Shown: positions 27,219 through 35,814 of the stretch, piece by piece
Layout: every line of letters begins with the position of its first letter
Position numbering within the stretch: position 1 is the first letter of the stretch
Assembly (NCBI RefSeq): GCF_035943815.1
Contig: NZ_DASZBU010000012.1
Span: 186,001-250,000, forward strand
Origin: Frateuria_A sp035943815
GTDB taxonomy: Bacteria > Pseudomonadota > Gammaproteobacteria > Xanthomonadales > Rhodanobacteraceae
DNA: 64,000 nt
Reading direction: 5' to 3'
The notes under the pieces: model-generated
Databases searched by the model: none
What the model saw: only the letters and a program-made list of their open reading frames with translations
Told to the model about the DNA's origin: nothing
Program-made: the position numbers and the translations under genes

Positions 27219-27746
27219 CTAGGCCAGCCGCGGCGTGTGCACGGCCAACCCGAACAGGTCGCCGTGCGCCACGCCTTCCTCCATCGCCAGCAGGAAACGC
27301 TTGGTCGGCAGGCCGCCGCCGAATCCGGTGAGGCTGCCGTTGGCGCCGATCACCCGGTGGCAGGGCAGCACGATGGGCAGCGGATTGCGCCCGTTCGCCG
27401 CGCCCACGGCGCGTACCGCCTGCGGCTGATCGATGCGGCGCGCCAGTTCGCCATAGCTGATGGTGGCGCCATAGGGAATGCGGCCCAGTTCTTGCCACAC
27501 CGCCAGTTGGAACGGCGTGCCGATCGGATGCAGCGGCAGCTCGAACACCTGCCGCGTTCCGGCGAAGTACTCCTCCAGTTGCACGCGGGCGAACGTGAGC
27601 GCCCCGGCCGAGCGCACCCAGGTCGGGCCGGGTTCGCGCCGGTGCCGGCCGGTCTCGAACCAGACCTCGCGCAGGCCCTGCGTATCGGCGACCAGGCGCA
27701 GGCGGCCGATCGGACTGGGCAGGTCGTCGTAGTGAATGGTGCTCAT
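27219..27746 (-). CDS. ogt: Methylated-DNA--protein-cysteine S-methyltransferase
   Basis: This 175-residue suicide repair protein transfers alkyl groups from O6-alkylguanine to its own cysteine. The acceptor is Cys129 in the PCHRV motif (IVLPCHRVIGANGSLTGF), and the DNA-binding helix AVRAVGAANGRNP precedes it. Its ATG overlaps the stop of the upstream Ada/AlkA-fusion gene by 4 bp (TCAT on this strand), so the two repair genes form one operon. Confidence 0.96.
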   Translation of the reverse strand: MSTIHYDDLPSPIGRLRLVADTQGLREVWFETGRHRREPGPTWVRSAGALTFARVQLEEYFAGTRQVFELPLHPIGTPFQLAVWQELGRIPYGATISYGELARRIDQPQAVRAVGAANGRNPLPIVLPCHRVIGANGSLTGFGGGLPTKRFLLAMEEGVAHGDLFGLAVHTPRLA

Positions 27747-29263
27747 CGGCGCTTCCCGAGCTTGGCCGAATCGTTCGCCTTGGAGACATCGGTGCCATCC
27801 GCCACGCTGCGCCACAGGTGGATCACCGCGTACGCCCGCCACGGCCGCCATGCCTGTGCCATCTCGGTAAGCGCCCGCGTGCTGAGTTCGCCCGTGCCGC
27901 CGGCGGCGGCACGGCGCAGGATCAGGTCGGCGGCGGGAAAGGCATCCGGATGGCCGAGCGCGCGCATCGCCATGTAGTGAGCGGTCCATTCGCCGATGCC
28001 GGGCAGCGCGGTCCAGCGTTCCACGAATTCCTCCAGCGGCTGCTCGGGGCGGAAGTCTGCGCGTCCGTCCAGCAGTGCCTGCGCGATGCCGCGGATGGTC
28101 TGCGCCCTGGCGCGCACGACCCCGATCTGCGAAAGATCCGCATCGGCCAGTTGCTCCGGCGTCGGGAACAGCCGCTCCAATCCGGGCAGCACGGGTGTGG
28201 CCAGCGGCGTGCCGAAGCGCTGCACGATGCGTGAAGCCAGCGTGCGTGCGGCGGCCACGCTCACCTGCTGGCCGAGCACGGCGCGCACCGCGATTTCGAA
28301 GCCGTCCCAGCCGCTGGGCAGGCGCAGGCCTGGACGCTTGCGCAGCAGCGGGGCGAGCACCCCGCCGGCACCCAGCGTGGCGGCGATCGCGCGCGGTTCG
28401 GCGTCCAGGTCGAACATGCGCCGCAGGCGCGTCACCAGCGGCAGCAACTGCGCGGACTGCGGGCCGTGCAGCTCCAGCTTGAGCGCGTGCTCGCCGTCCG
28501 GCCAGGCCGACAGGCGCAGCCAGCCGGGCGCATCGGTCGGGCCGAATACGCGCGTGTAGGTGTTCGCATCGACCTGCTCGATGCCGGGCAAGGCGCGCGA
28601 GCGCAGGAAATCCAGCACGCCGTCGAAGTCGTACGGCGGCCGGTAGCACAGCCGAAGCACCAGCGCACCGCCGGCCTGGCCGGCGCGCGGCCGGCGGCGC
28701 AGTTCGCGCGGCGCGACGCGGTTGGCCTGGGCGAAGGCGGCATTGAAGCGGCGCAGGCTGCCGAAGCCGGAAGCGAGCGCGACCTCGGTGACCGGCAGCG
28801 CCGTTTCAGTCAGCAACTGCTTGGCGAACAGCAGCCGGCGCGTGGTGTGCACGCGTAGCGGCGGCGCGCCCAGATGCTCGACGAACAGGCGGCGCAACTG
28901 CCGCGCGCCCACGCCCACGCGATCGGCCAGGCCTTCGAGCGAACCCTCGGCGAGCGTGCCGCCGTCGATCAGCTTCAACGCGCGCGCCACCACGTGTTCG
29001 CCCGGGTGCCAGGCCGGATGGCCAGGGGCGAGCTCCGGCCGGCAGCGCAGGCACGGCCGGAAACCGGCAGCCTCGGCGGCCGCGGCGTTCGCGTAGTAGC
29101 GCACGTTGGCGGCCTTCGGCGACGGCGCGGGGCAGACGGGACGGCAATAGATGCGCGTGCTGGTGACCGCGGTGAAGAACAGACCGTCGAACCGCGCATC
29201 GCGGCTCAGGCGCGCCCGTTCGCAGGCGTGGTGGTCGGGCAGGGGACTTGATGGCACGGACAT
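27743..29263 (-). CDS. Ada-type regulator fused to AlkA 3-methyladenine DNA glycosylase
   Basis: A 506-residue fusion. The N-terminus has the Ada zinc/methyl-acceptor domain (YCRPVC and FRPCLRC give the four cysteines), then an AraC-type helix-turn-helix (SLEGLADRVGVGARQLRR), then an AlkA domain with HhH-GPD motif LPGIGEWTAHYMAMRALG and a catalytic-type Asp in DAFPAADLI. It would excise alkylated bases and, when methylated on the N-terminal Cys, could activate its own operon. It lacks Ada's C-terminal methyltransferase; the coupled ogt supplies that activity. Start: MSVPSSPLPDHHA. Confidence 0.95.
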   Translation of the reverse strand: MSVPSSPLPDHHACERARLSRDARFDGLFFTAVTSTRIYCRPVCPAPSPKAANVRYYANAAAAEAAGFRPCLRCRPELAPGHPAWHPGEHVVARALKLIDGGTLAEGSLEGLADRVGVGARQLRRLFVEHLGAPPLRVHTTRRLLFAKQLLTETALPVTEVALASGFGSLRRFNAAFAQANRVAPRELRRRPRAGQAGGALVLRLCYRPPYDFDGVLDFLRSRALPGIEQVDANTYTRVFGPTDAPGWLRLSAWPDGEHALKLELHGPQSAQLLPLVTRLRRMFDLDAEPRAIAATLGAGGVLAPLLRKRPGLRLPSGWDGFEIAVRAVLGQQVSVAAARTLASRIVQRFGTPLATPVLPGLERLFPTPEQLADADLSQIGVVRARAQTIRGIAQALLDGRADFRPEQPLEEFVERWTALPGIGEWTAHYMAMRALGHPDAFPAADLILRRAAAGGTGELSTRALTEMAQAWRPWRAYAVIHLWRSVADGTDVSKANDSAKLGKRR

Positions 29264-29534
29264 GCGATGCAGGCTAACACCACGCCTGCAGCACGACTCG
29301 CCGTTTTCGGACATGGATGACGCCGTCGCCGCGCGGTGGAAAAGACGCCTGTGGGAAATCAGGCCATCGCCTGCCACGGCCAGCGCCAGGCGTACCGGAG
29401 CACGCCGAGCTGCAGCGCGATCTCCGCCGCAACATAAAAAGGTCTCCGGCAGGGGCCGTCAGCGGCGCACGGCGCACTCGGACCGCGGCGATCAGATCGG
29501 TCACGTGCGCTACGGCATGGGCGGGGACGACGAA

Positions 29535-30233
29535 TCAATCGGAAAACACCGCGTCGCCTTTCTTGCCGTTCTTGTCGGCCGTGTCCTTGCCGCAGTCGTC
29601 GACGTCCTTCTGCGTCATCGTGGCGTAGGGCCTGAATTCGGCCATGGCGGCGGCCAGCTTCTGCTGCGAGGCCAGCAGACCGGGCATGCGCAGGCAGAGG
29701 CGGGCTGCGGCGGCCTGGATCTTGTCCGTCTGCGGCTGGATAGCGGCCTCGATCTCCTTGTCGCTCTTGCCGCTGAGCGCACCCAAGATCGCTTCCCTGG
29801 CTGCATTGGCGCCCAGGCTGGCGCCGTGTTCGCCGATCTCCATGCCGGCCTCGGCGATGCCGATGATCTGCTGGCGGTAATCCTGCAGCAGGGCATGCTG
29901 CTGCGGCGTGGCCTCCACTTTCTTGCCCGCGATCACCAGTTCGCCACGGGGCGTGATCACGGCGCTGGGGCGTGAGTCGTGGCGCTCGGGCCCTTTGCCG
30001 ATGTGGACACTGTCCACGTCGATGTCCTTGGTGGCCAGCTCCTGCCTGGCCTGCTCGATTCCCTTGTGGACCTCGGCCGATATGGCCGACGGCGAGGTCT
30101 GTTCCTGGACTTCCTTCATGGCCTGGGCCACGCCGTTGCCGTTGTCCGAGCCGGCGGTGCCGGATTGGCTGCAGGCGACCAGCGGCAGCAGCAGGGCCAG
30201 CACAAGTCCGCTGGTGATCGCTTTGGATTTCAT
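29535..30233 (-). CDS. YggN-like (DUF2884) exported lipoprotein
   Basis: A 232-residue protein with a lipoprotein signal (LLPLVACSQ, lipidated Cys near residue 21). The mature part resembles the YggN/DUF2884 family: a short beta region around VITPRGELVIAGKKV, then long amphipathic helices. Function is unknown. It starts 125 bp after the ABC permease stop, in the same direction, with no obvious terminator between. The 271 bp that follow it (29264-29534) hold no gene I can support. Confidence 0.7.
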   Translation of the reverse strand: MKSKAITSGLVLALLLPLVACSQSGTAGSDNGNGVAQAMKEVQEQTSPSAISAEVHKGIEQARQELATKDIDVDSVHIGKGPERHDSRPSAVITPRGELVIAGKKVEATPQQHALLQDYRQQIIGIAEAGMEIGEHGASLGANAAREAILGALSGKSDKEIEAAIQPQTDKIQAAAARLCLRMPGLLASQQKLAAAMAEFRPYATMTQKDVDDCGKDTADKNGKKGDAVFSD

Positions 30234-30357
30234 CGGGATTCTCGCTCCATGGCGGTCTGTTGAATTCGGCGCGCCGATCGTTGTGGCCGGGGGACGGAGG
30301 GCCGTCGTACACCCACGTGGAAACCGGGCGGTCACGGGCCTGCGGGTCCTTGCGCGG

Positions 30358-31341
30358 TCAGGCGTCGTCGCGCCAGCGGCGGAACCAGATGGCTGCGGCG
30401 ATCAGGCCAGCGCCGACCAGCACACCGATCCACAGGTTGGCCGAGCCGAGCAGGTGGTAGGTGTTGCTCAGGTTCATGAAGTCGAGGTTGTCCTTGCCGG
30501 TATGGACCAGGTCGTCGCCGGCGACCAGGCTGGCGCCGGGGAAGGCGCTGAACAGGGCGCGGGCCACGATGTTCTGCCAGAACCATCCGGCGGACAGGTT
30601 GAACAGCCCCATGATGCCGAACCAGGTGACCAGCAGACCGGTGGCGACCGGCAGGGCGATGGCCCACAGGAACGGCTTGGTGCGGGCCCAGGCCGAGCAC
30701 ACCATCAGCCAGCCGACCGAGGGCAGGGCCCACAGCAGGTAAAGCGGGATGTGGCCGATCATGTTGAGCATGACCCGCAGCGGATGGGCGAGCAGCAGCA
30801 ACTGCCACACGTTGACGCCATGGAAGGACAGCGTGACCGCCACCATCAGCAACTGCAGGATGCCCGCGGCAATGCCGGCCAGCGTCGCGATGATCGGCGC
30901 CACGAGGGTGGCGCTGGCGACCTTGGAGAGCACGGTCTGCGAATCCGACAGCGGCAGCGATTTCCAGAACAGGATGCTGCGGTCGCGGCGTTCGTCATAG
31001 ATCGCGCCCAGGCAGTAGAAGAACACCACGAAACCCATCACCACGAAGATCAGCGCCATCGAGGAATACATGGCGATGTCCAGCGCCATGCCGACGTGGC
31101 TCATGTCGCCGGCGTCCATCTGCGAGATCACGTGCTGCATCTGGCCGCTCGCGCCGAAATGGATGCCGTGCCGCGCGCCGACCACCTCGGCGGTGACGAT
31201 GCCCATCAGGTTCAGCACCAGGAATACGGCGCCGGTGATCAGCGGCGCCCACAGGAAGCCGCCGCGGTGCTCCCAGAACTCGCGTTTGACGAGCCAGTAC
31301 ATGTTGCGTCCGAGCGGGTTGTTGCCGACAAGGGTGTTCAT
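30358..31341 (-). CDS. ABC transporter permease of a YtrA-type operon
   Basis: This 327-residue membrane protein has about six hydrophobic segments; a short basic N-terminus (WLVKREFWEHRGG) precedes the first. It looks like an ABC-2 type permease. The start overlaps the ATPase stop (TCAT), and the operon begins with a GntR/YtrA regulator and a small exported protein. This layout matches the YtrA-regulated transporters that respond to cell-wall-active agents, but the substrate here is unknown. Confidence 0.82.
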   Translation of the reverse strand: MNTLVGNNPLGRNMYWLVKREFWEHRGGFLWAPLITGAVFLVLNLMGIVTAEVVGARHGIHFGASGQMQHVISQMDAGDMSHVGMALDIAMYSSMALIFVVMGFVVFFYCLGAIYDERRDRSILFWKSLPLSDSQTVLSKVASATLVAPIIATLAGIAAGILQLLMVAVTLSFHGVNVWQLLLLAHPLRVMLNMIGHIPLYLLWALPSVGWLMVCSAWARTKPFLWAIALPVATGLLVTWFGIMGLFNLSAGWFWQNIVARALFSAFPGASLVAGDDLVHTGKDNLDFMNLSNTYHLLGSANLWIGVLVGAGLIAAAIWFRRWRDDA

Positions 31342-32195
31342 GCGTAGGTCCCTTTCATGGTGGCGACGAACAGGTCGCTGACGGACGGCCGGCGGATCTC
31401 GCCCAGCCCCTCCAGCGTCATGCGATCGGCGCCGTCGAACAGGAAGATGCTCTTGCCGAAGACCTGGCGTTCATCGATAGGCTGCAGCGCGCGGGCTGCG
31501 GAGGCCTTGTCCGCGCTGACCATCACTTCGGCGAAGCGGTCGCCGACGGCGTCCATGTCGGTGTCCAGCACGATCTTGCCGTCGCGGATGAACATCAGGT
31601 CGGTGAGGATGTGCTCGATCTCCTCCACCTGGTGGGTGGTGACGATGATCGTCTTGTTCTCGTCGAAGTAGTCCTCCAGCAGGCTCTGGTAGAACTGCTT
31701 GCGGTAGAGGATGTCCAGGCCGAGCGTGGGTTCGTCCAGCACCAGCAGGCGTGCGTCGATGGCCATCACCAGGGCCAGGTGCAATTGCACGATCATGCCC
31801 TTGGACATCTGCCGCACGCGCTGGTCGGGCGTGAGCTTGGTGCGCTTGAGGAAGGCTTCGCACTTGGCGCGGTCGAAGCGCGGGTGCACGTGGGCGACGA
31901 AGTCGATCGCCTCGCGCACGCGGATCCAGCGCGGCAGCACCGCCACGTCGGCGATGAAGCAGACCTGTTCCATCAGCTTGTCGCGCTGCGTGCGCGGGTC
32001 GAAGCCGAGCACGTTGAGCTCGCCCTCGAAGGAGGTGAGACCCAGGATCGCCTTGAGCGCCGTGGTCTTGCCGGCACCGTTGGGGCCGATCAGGCCGACG
32101 ATGCGGCCGGATTGGATCTGGAAGTTCACCCCGTCCAGCGCGGTGGTGTTCTTGTAGCGCTTGCTTAAGTTTCGCGCGGTGACGATGGCGCTCAT
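31338..32195 (-). CDS. ABC transporter ATP-binding protein of a YtrA-type operon
   Basis: A 285-residue ATPase with Walker A GPNGAGKTT, a Q-loop region (LGLTSFEGELNV), a degenerate signature (VRQMSKGMIVQ instead of LSGGQ), Walker B LLVLDEPTLGLD and the switch His (VTTHQVEE). The signature deviation is like that of other exporters of this group. The start MSAIVTARNL overlaps the regulator stop by 4 bp, and its stop overlaps the permease start. Confidence 0.92.
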   Translation of the reverse strand: MSAIVTARNLSKRYKNTTALDGVNFQIQSGRIVGLIGPNGAGKTTALKAILGLTSFEGELNVLGFDPRTQRDKLMEQVCFIADVAVLPRWIRVREAIDFVAHVHPRFDRAKCEAFLKRTKLTPDQRVRQMSKGMIVQLHLALVMAIDARLLVLDEPTLGLDILYRKQFYQSLLEDYFDENKTIIVTTHQVEEIEHILTDLMFIRDGKIVLDTDMDAVGDRFAEVMVSADKASAARALQPIDERQVFGKSIFLFDGADRMTLEGLGEIRRPSVSDLFVATMKGTYA

Positions 32196-32566
32196 GGCTG
32201 CGATTCCGTGGTGGCCGGCGCTTCGCGCATCAGCGTTTTGAGATCCAGCCCAAGGCGCTGCAGGCGCGCGAACAGGGCCGGCCATTCCTCGCGCAGGAAC
32301 CGCTCGCGCTCGGATTTCAACAAGGCCTCGCGGGCCCCCTCGGTGACGAACATGCCCAGCCCTCTCCTTTTTTCGACCAGTTGATCGTCGACCAGCTCCT
32401 GGTACGCCTTGGACACGGTCAGCGGATTGATCTGGAAATCCGCCGCCACCTGGCGCACCGACGGCAGCGGGTCGCCTTCGTTCAAGGCGCCATCCAGGAT
32501 CATCGCCACCACGCGTTCGCGCAGCTGGCGGTAGATCGGGACGCTGTCGTTCCAGGTGATGGTCAT
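32192..32566 (-). CDS. GntR-family regulator, YtrA subfamily
   Basis: A 124-residue protein with a winged helix (PIYRQLRERVVAMILDGAL, LPSVRQVAADFQINPLTVSKA) and a short C-terminal tail, the size and shape of the YtrA subfamily, which have no large effector domain. It sits second in the operon and overlaps the ATPase gene. A near-perfect palindrome over the operon promoter (32921-32942) is the likely operator, so it should repress its own operon. Confidence 0.93.
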   Translation of the reverse strand: MTITWNDSVPIYRQLRERVVAMILDGALNEGDPLPSVRQVAADFQINPLTVSKAYQELVDDQLVEKRRGLGMFVTEGAREALLKSERERFLREEWPALFARLQRLGLDLKTLMREAPATTESQP

Positions 32567-32569
32567 ACG

Positions 32570-32890
32570 TTATTCCTTGCTGGCACGGGCAAACTTGGTG
32601 CCAAACGAATAGTAGGGCATGGCCAGCTGCGCCCCGAGCAGGGTGGCGCCCGCTTCGGCGGGCGCGTCCAGTGCCGGCGCCAGCACGGCGCTGGAAAGGT
32701 CAGCGTTGCCCAGCAGCGCCGCGCGCATCTCGCTCGCGCTGGGGCTCACTTCGACAGGGGCCAGGTTGACCACGCGGATGCCGTTGATCTCGGAAACCGG
32801 CGCGATGCGCACGGGGGTGTTCAGGGCGGCCAGGCCCGTCGCGGTAAACAGCGTGGCGGCGGCCAGGGCGATCAGGTTCTGCGCTTTCAT
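32570..32890 (-). CDS. Small exported protein of unknown function, first gene of the YtrA-type operon
   Basis: A 106-residue protein with a signal peptide (LIALAAATLFTATGLAALN). The mature part is hydrophobic-mixed with short beta-like stretches (GIRVVNLAPVEVSP) and a C-terminal LAMPYYSFGTKF. I recognise no family. It lies 3 bp before the regulator start and 30 bp after the operator palindrome, so it is expressed first in the operon and is probably the most abundant product. Confidence 0.65.
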   Translation of the reverse strand: MKAQNLIALAAATLFTATGLAALNTPVRIAPVSEINGIRVVNLAPVEVSPSASEMRAALLGNADLSSAVLAPALDAPAEAGATLLGAQLAMPYYSFGTKFARASKE

Positions 32891-32920
32891 GGCGGGTCTC
32901 CTTAGTGACCTCGTGGACCG

Positions 32921-32942
32921 GTGTTGTAGTTAACTATAACAC
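32921..32942. promoter_or_regulatory. GntR/YtrA operator
   Basis: A 22-bp inverted repeat with arms GTGTTGTAGTT and AACTATAACAC is perfect except for one position. It lies 31 bp upstream of the first gene of the operon and covers the -10 element. This is the layout of an autorepressor site. Confidence 0.75.
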
Positions 32943-32960
32943 CATCTTCGAGAACGTCAA
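32933..32960 (-). promoter_or_regulatory. Sigma70 promoter of the YtrA-type operon
   Basis: On the minus strand, TTGACG (32955-32960) and TATAGT (32933-32938) are separated by 16 bp. The -10 lies inside the operator palindrome, so repressor binding would block RNA polymerase. Confidence 0.7.
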
Positions 32961-33296
32961 CAAGCAACAGGCCGTGACTGATGGCCTATCCAAAGAATGC
33001 TTTTGCTTTCAGTCGATTAGGTGGGCATCCGACGGATTGGCCTCAAGCTTGGGCACCGACTTGGGTCTTGGCCGCGCCGTCTCTCTCACCAGGCGGCACC
33101 CAGGCGAATGCGGAATCCAGGCCGCCTGGGTGGGCAAGGAGCCTGGATTCCCGCCTTGTAGCGGCCAGGACGATGGGGCTGCCGGTGCCTGGGCTGCTGT
33201 TCCGCCCGCCCACGGACTCCACCCACGGACCTCCCGCCCCCCGGGCAGGCTATCCGCAGGTGTGCGATGGACGTTGGATGGGGGTGGCTCCCCGCC
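32961..33296. repeat. Non-coding region with two interlocked inverted repeats
   Basis: No gene is supported here. Two inverted repeats are interleaved. A is CACCCAGGCG (33097-33106) with complement at 33123-33132. B is GGAATCCAGGC (33112-33122) with complement at 33141-33151. The order A-B-A'-B' is that of an H-type pseudoknot. The B arms resemble the GGAATCCAG/CTGGATTCC repeats common in Xanthomonadales, so decayed repeat DNA is an alternative. Confidence 0.4.
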
Positions 33297-34958
33297 TTAC
33301 CTGCCGGCCTGGTACACCTGCTTGCCGCCGACCCAGGTGCCGAGCACCTTGGTCTTCCACAGGTCCCGCGGGTCGATCGCGAAGATGTCCCGGTCGACCA
33401 GGATGAAGTCCGCGTACTTGCCTGGTTCCAGCGAGCCCTGGGTTTTCTCCGCATGCCCGGCATAGGCGGCGCTCAGGGTGAAGGCGCGCAAGGCCTCGAC
33501 GAGGCTCAGCTTCTGGTCGGGATACCAGCCGCCGGGAGGCTGGTTCTGGTGGTCCTGGCGGGTGACCGCGGCATGCAGGCCGAAGAAGGGGTTGGGCGAT
33601 TCGACCGGAAAGTCCGAGCCGAAGGCGACCACCGTGCCCTGCTTGAGGAATCGCCGCCATGCATAGGCGCCATCCAGCCGCTCCCGCCCCACGCGATCCT
33701 GGGCCATGTTCATGTCGGAGGTAGCGTGGGTCGGCTGCATCGAGGCGATCAGGCCGAGCGGCACGAAGCGTGGGATGTCCTGCAGCGAAACGATCTGCGC
33801 GTGCTCGACGCGGTTGCGGAACGCCTTTGCTTCCGGGTGAGCCTTGTAGGCCGCCGTGAAGCTGTCGAGCACTTCATGGTTGGCCGCGTCGCCGATTGCG
33901 TGGATGTTGACCTGGTAGCCCCTGGCGAAGGCTTTCTCGATCTTCGAAACCATCGTGCCCGGGCTCATGAACAACAGCCCATGGTTGTGCGGGTCGTCGG
34001 AGTAGGGCTTGAGCATGGCCGCGCCGCGGCTGCCCAGCGCGCCGTCGGCGAACAGCTTGACCGAGTGCACGGTGAGGAAGCCGTCGCCGTAGCCGTCCAG
34101 CGGCCCCTCGGCGGTGATCGTGTCGAACGCCTCGCCGGTGTCCCTCACCATGGCGTAGATCCGTGCGGTGAGCTTGTGCTCGTCGGCGTAGCGCTTGTAG
34201 AGGCGGTAGTTGGGCAGGTCGATGCCGGCGTCGTCCACGCCGGTCAGGCCGACCCTGGCCATCTCGGCCAGCGCGGTATCGAGCGCGGTGGCGCGTTCCT
34301 GGTCCGTGGGCTCGGGCGCACTGATGAGCGCCGTCGCGCCGTCGACAAAGACACCGGTCGGGTTGCCCTGGGCGTCGCGCTCGATCCGTCCGCCGGGCGG
34401 GTCCTTGGTGTCGCGGGTGATGCCGGCCAGCTTCATGGCGGCGCTGTTGGCCCAGGCGGCATGGCCATCGACGCGGCTCAGCCACACCGGCCGGTCGGAG
34501 ACCACGGCGTCCAGTTCCTTGGCGGTGGGGAAGCGGCCCAGCTTCCAGATCACCTGGTTCCAGCCGCCGCCGGTGATCCAGCGTGCGTCCGGGTGGGCGG
34601 CGGCGTAGGCCTTGACGCGCTCCAGCGCTTCGCCGAGCGATTGCGAGCCCGTGAGGTCGGCCTGGGTGAGGGCGTAGCCCAGATCGAGCACGTGGCCGTG
34701 CGCATCGATCAGGCCCGGCAGCAGCGTCTTGCCGTGGCCGTCCACGACCTTCGCCTTGCCTGCGCGCCTGGCCAGCGCCGCATCCGGGCCGGTGGCCACG
34801 ACCTTGCCGTCGTCAACCAGCAGCGCGTCGAAGCGCCGCAGCTTGCCCTGGCTGTCGAGCGTGTAGCCCCTGACGTTGTGCACGAACAGATCGGCAGCCT
34901 GCAGCGCCGGTGCGATGGCCAGCAGGGCGAGCAGGGACAGACGCAGGGTGCGGTTCAT
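33297..34958 (-). CDS. Exported amidohydrolase (YtcJ-like)
   Basis: A 553-residue protein with a signal peptide (LRLSLLALLAIAPALQAAD) and an amidohydrolase-3 (PF07969) fold. Metal motif DAHGHV, a central Lys/His region with VKLFADGALGSRGA, HAIGDAAN, and the terminal Asp in FGSDFPVE are present. Members hydrolyse amide or ester bonds of unknown substrates, here probably periplasmic. The start at 34958 is chosen for the signal peptide. Confidence 0.88.
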   Translation of the reverse strand: MNRTLRLSLLALLAIAPALQAADLFVHNVRGYTLDSQGKLRRFDALLVDDGKVVATGPDAALARRAGKAKVVDGHGKTLLPGLIDAHGHVLDLGYALTQADLTGSQSLGEALERVKAYAAAHPDARWITGGGWNQVIWKLGRFPTAKELDAVVSDRPVWLSRVDGHAAWANSAAMKLAGITRDTKDPPGGRIERDAQGNPTGVFVDGATALISAPEPTDQERATALDTALAEMARVGLTGVDDAGIDLPNYRLYKRYADEHKLTARIYAMVRDTGEAFDTITAEGPLDGYGDGFLTVHSVKLFADGALGSRGAAMLKPYSDDPHNHGLLFMSPGTMVSKIEKAFARGYQVNIHAIGDAANHEVLDSFTAAYKAHPEAKAFRNRVEHAQIVSLQDIPRFVPLGLIASMQPTHATSDMNMAQDRVGRERLDGAYAWRRFLKQGTVVAFGSDFPVESPNPFFGLHAAVTRQDHQNQPPGGWYPDQKLSLVEALRAFTLSAAYAGHAEKTQGSLEPGKYADFILVDRDIFAIDPRDLWKTKVLGTWVGGKQVYQAGR

Positions 34959-35030
34959 GCGCGCGGCTTCCTTGGCGGGAAACCATGAGTGTGTCGGGCC
35001 GTGTCCGGTTTTTCCACTCGCCGGGATACG

Positions 35031-35060
35031 AAAAGCCCCCTCCGATGGAGGGAGGGGGCT
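35031..35060 (-). terminator. Rho-independent terminator after azoR
   Basis: On the minus strand a 10-bp stem (AGCCCCCTCC, loop, GGAGGGGGCT) is followed by TTT. It lies 51 bp beyond the azoR stop and 73 bp before the amidohydrolase start, so it separates the two. Confidence 0.75.
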
Positions 35061-35111
35061 CGTCCGCTTCGGATGCACCGTTTCGCGCGAATACCGCGGG
35101 GAACGGGAAGG

Positions 35112-35696
35112 CTATGCCGCCTTCGGCAGCAAAGTCCCGATGGCCTGCCTGGCCTCCGTCAGCGCCTGGTCCTTTTGCTCGGCACTGACCGCCACGCCCT
35201 CGGCGCGCACGAACTGGATGTCGGTAATGCCGAGGAAACCCAGGACCGCGCGCAGATAGCTCTCCTGGAAATCCATCGCCGCGCCGGCGCTGCCCTGACC
35301 GTAGAAGCCGCCGCGGCTGGAGGCGACGATCACCCGCTTGCCGCCGGCCAGGCCCTCCGGGCCGCTGGCGGTGTAGCGGAAGGTCTTGCCGGCCACCGCG
35401 ATGCGGTCGATCCATGCCTTGAGCTGGCTCGGAATTCCGAAGTTATACATCGGCGCACCGAGCACGATCACGTCGGCGGCGAGGAACTCCTCCATCACCT
35501 CGTTGCCCAGCAGCGCGGCCGGATCGCTGGCGTCTGCCACCGGCGACCAGTGCGGCAGGGGCTGTGCCGCCAGGTCGCGATAGCGGTAGTTCGCATCCGG
35601 GCGGGTTCGCCTGACCCGGGCCACGATGTCCGCGGTCAGTGCGCGCGAAACCGAATGGTTGCCCAGGGCGCTCGAATCGATATGCAGCAGTTTCAT
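35112..35696 (-). CDS. azoR: FMN-dependent NADH-azoreductase
   Basis: A 194-residue flavodoxin-fold quinone/azo reductase. MKLLHIDSSALGNHSVSRAL starts the phosphate-binding region, APMYNFGIPSQLKAWIDR is the FMN loop, and SSRGGFY follows. It reduces azo dyes and quinones by two-electron transfer. It is divergent from a LysR gene with 118 bp between, the classical layout for a quinone- or stress-responsive pair. Confidence 0.95.
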   Translation of the reverse strand: MKLLHIDSSALGNHSVSRALTADIVARVRRTRPDANYRYRDLAAQPLPHWSPVADASDPAALLGNEVMEEFLAADVIVLGAPMYNFGIPSQLKAWIDRIAVAGKTFRYTASGPEGLAGGKRVIVASSRGGFYGQGSAGAAMDFQESYLRAVLGFLGITDIQFVRAEGVAVSAEQKDQALTEARQAIGTLLPKAA

Positions 35697-35741
35697 GGCG
35701 TGACTCCCGATCAAAGGGCCGGCGGGCCGGCGACGGGACTC

Positions 35742-35770
35742 AATATAGTTTTGCGACAATGCCCTGATAA
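35742..35770 (-). promoter_or_regulatory. Candidate azoR promoter
   Basis: On the minus strand TTATCA (35765-35770) and TATATT (35742-35747) are 17 bp apart, 46 bp before the azoR start, in the region shared with the divergent LysR gene. The -35 match is partial. Confidence 0.35.
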
Positions 35771-35814
35771 GTCGGCTAATATCGAACTGGTCGTTCTTCA
35801 AAGGAAACGATGTC

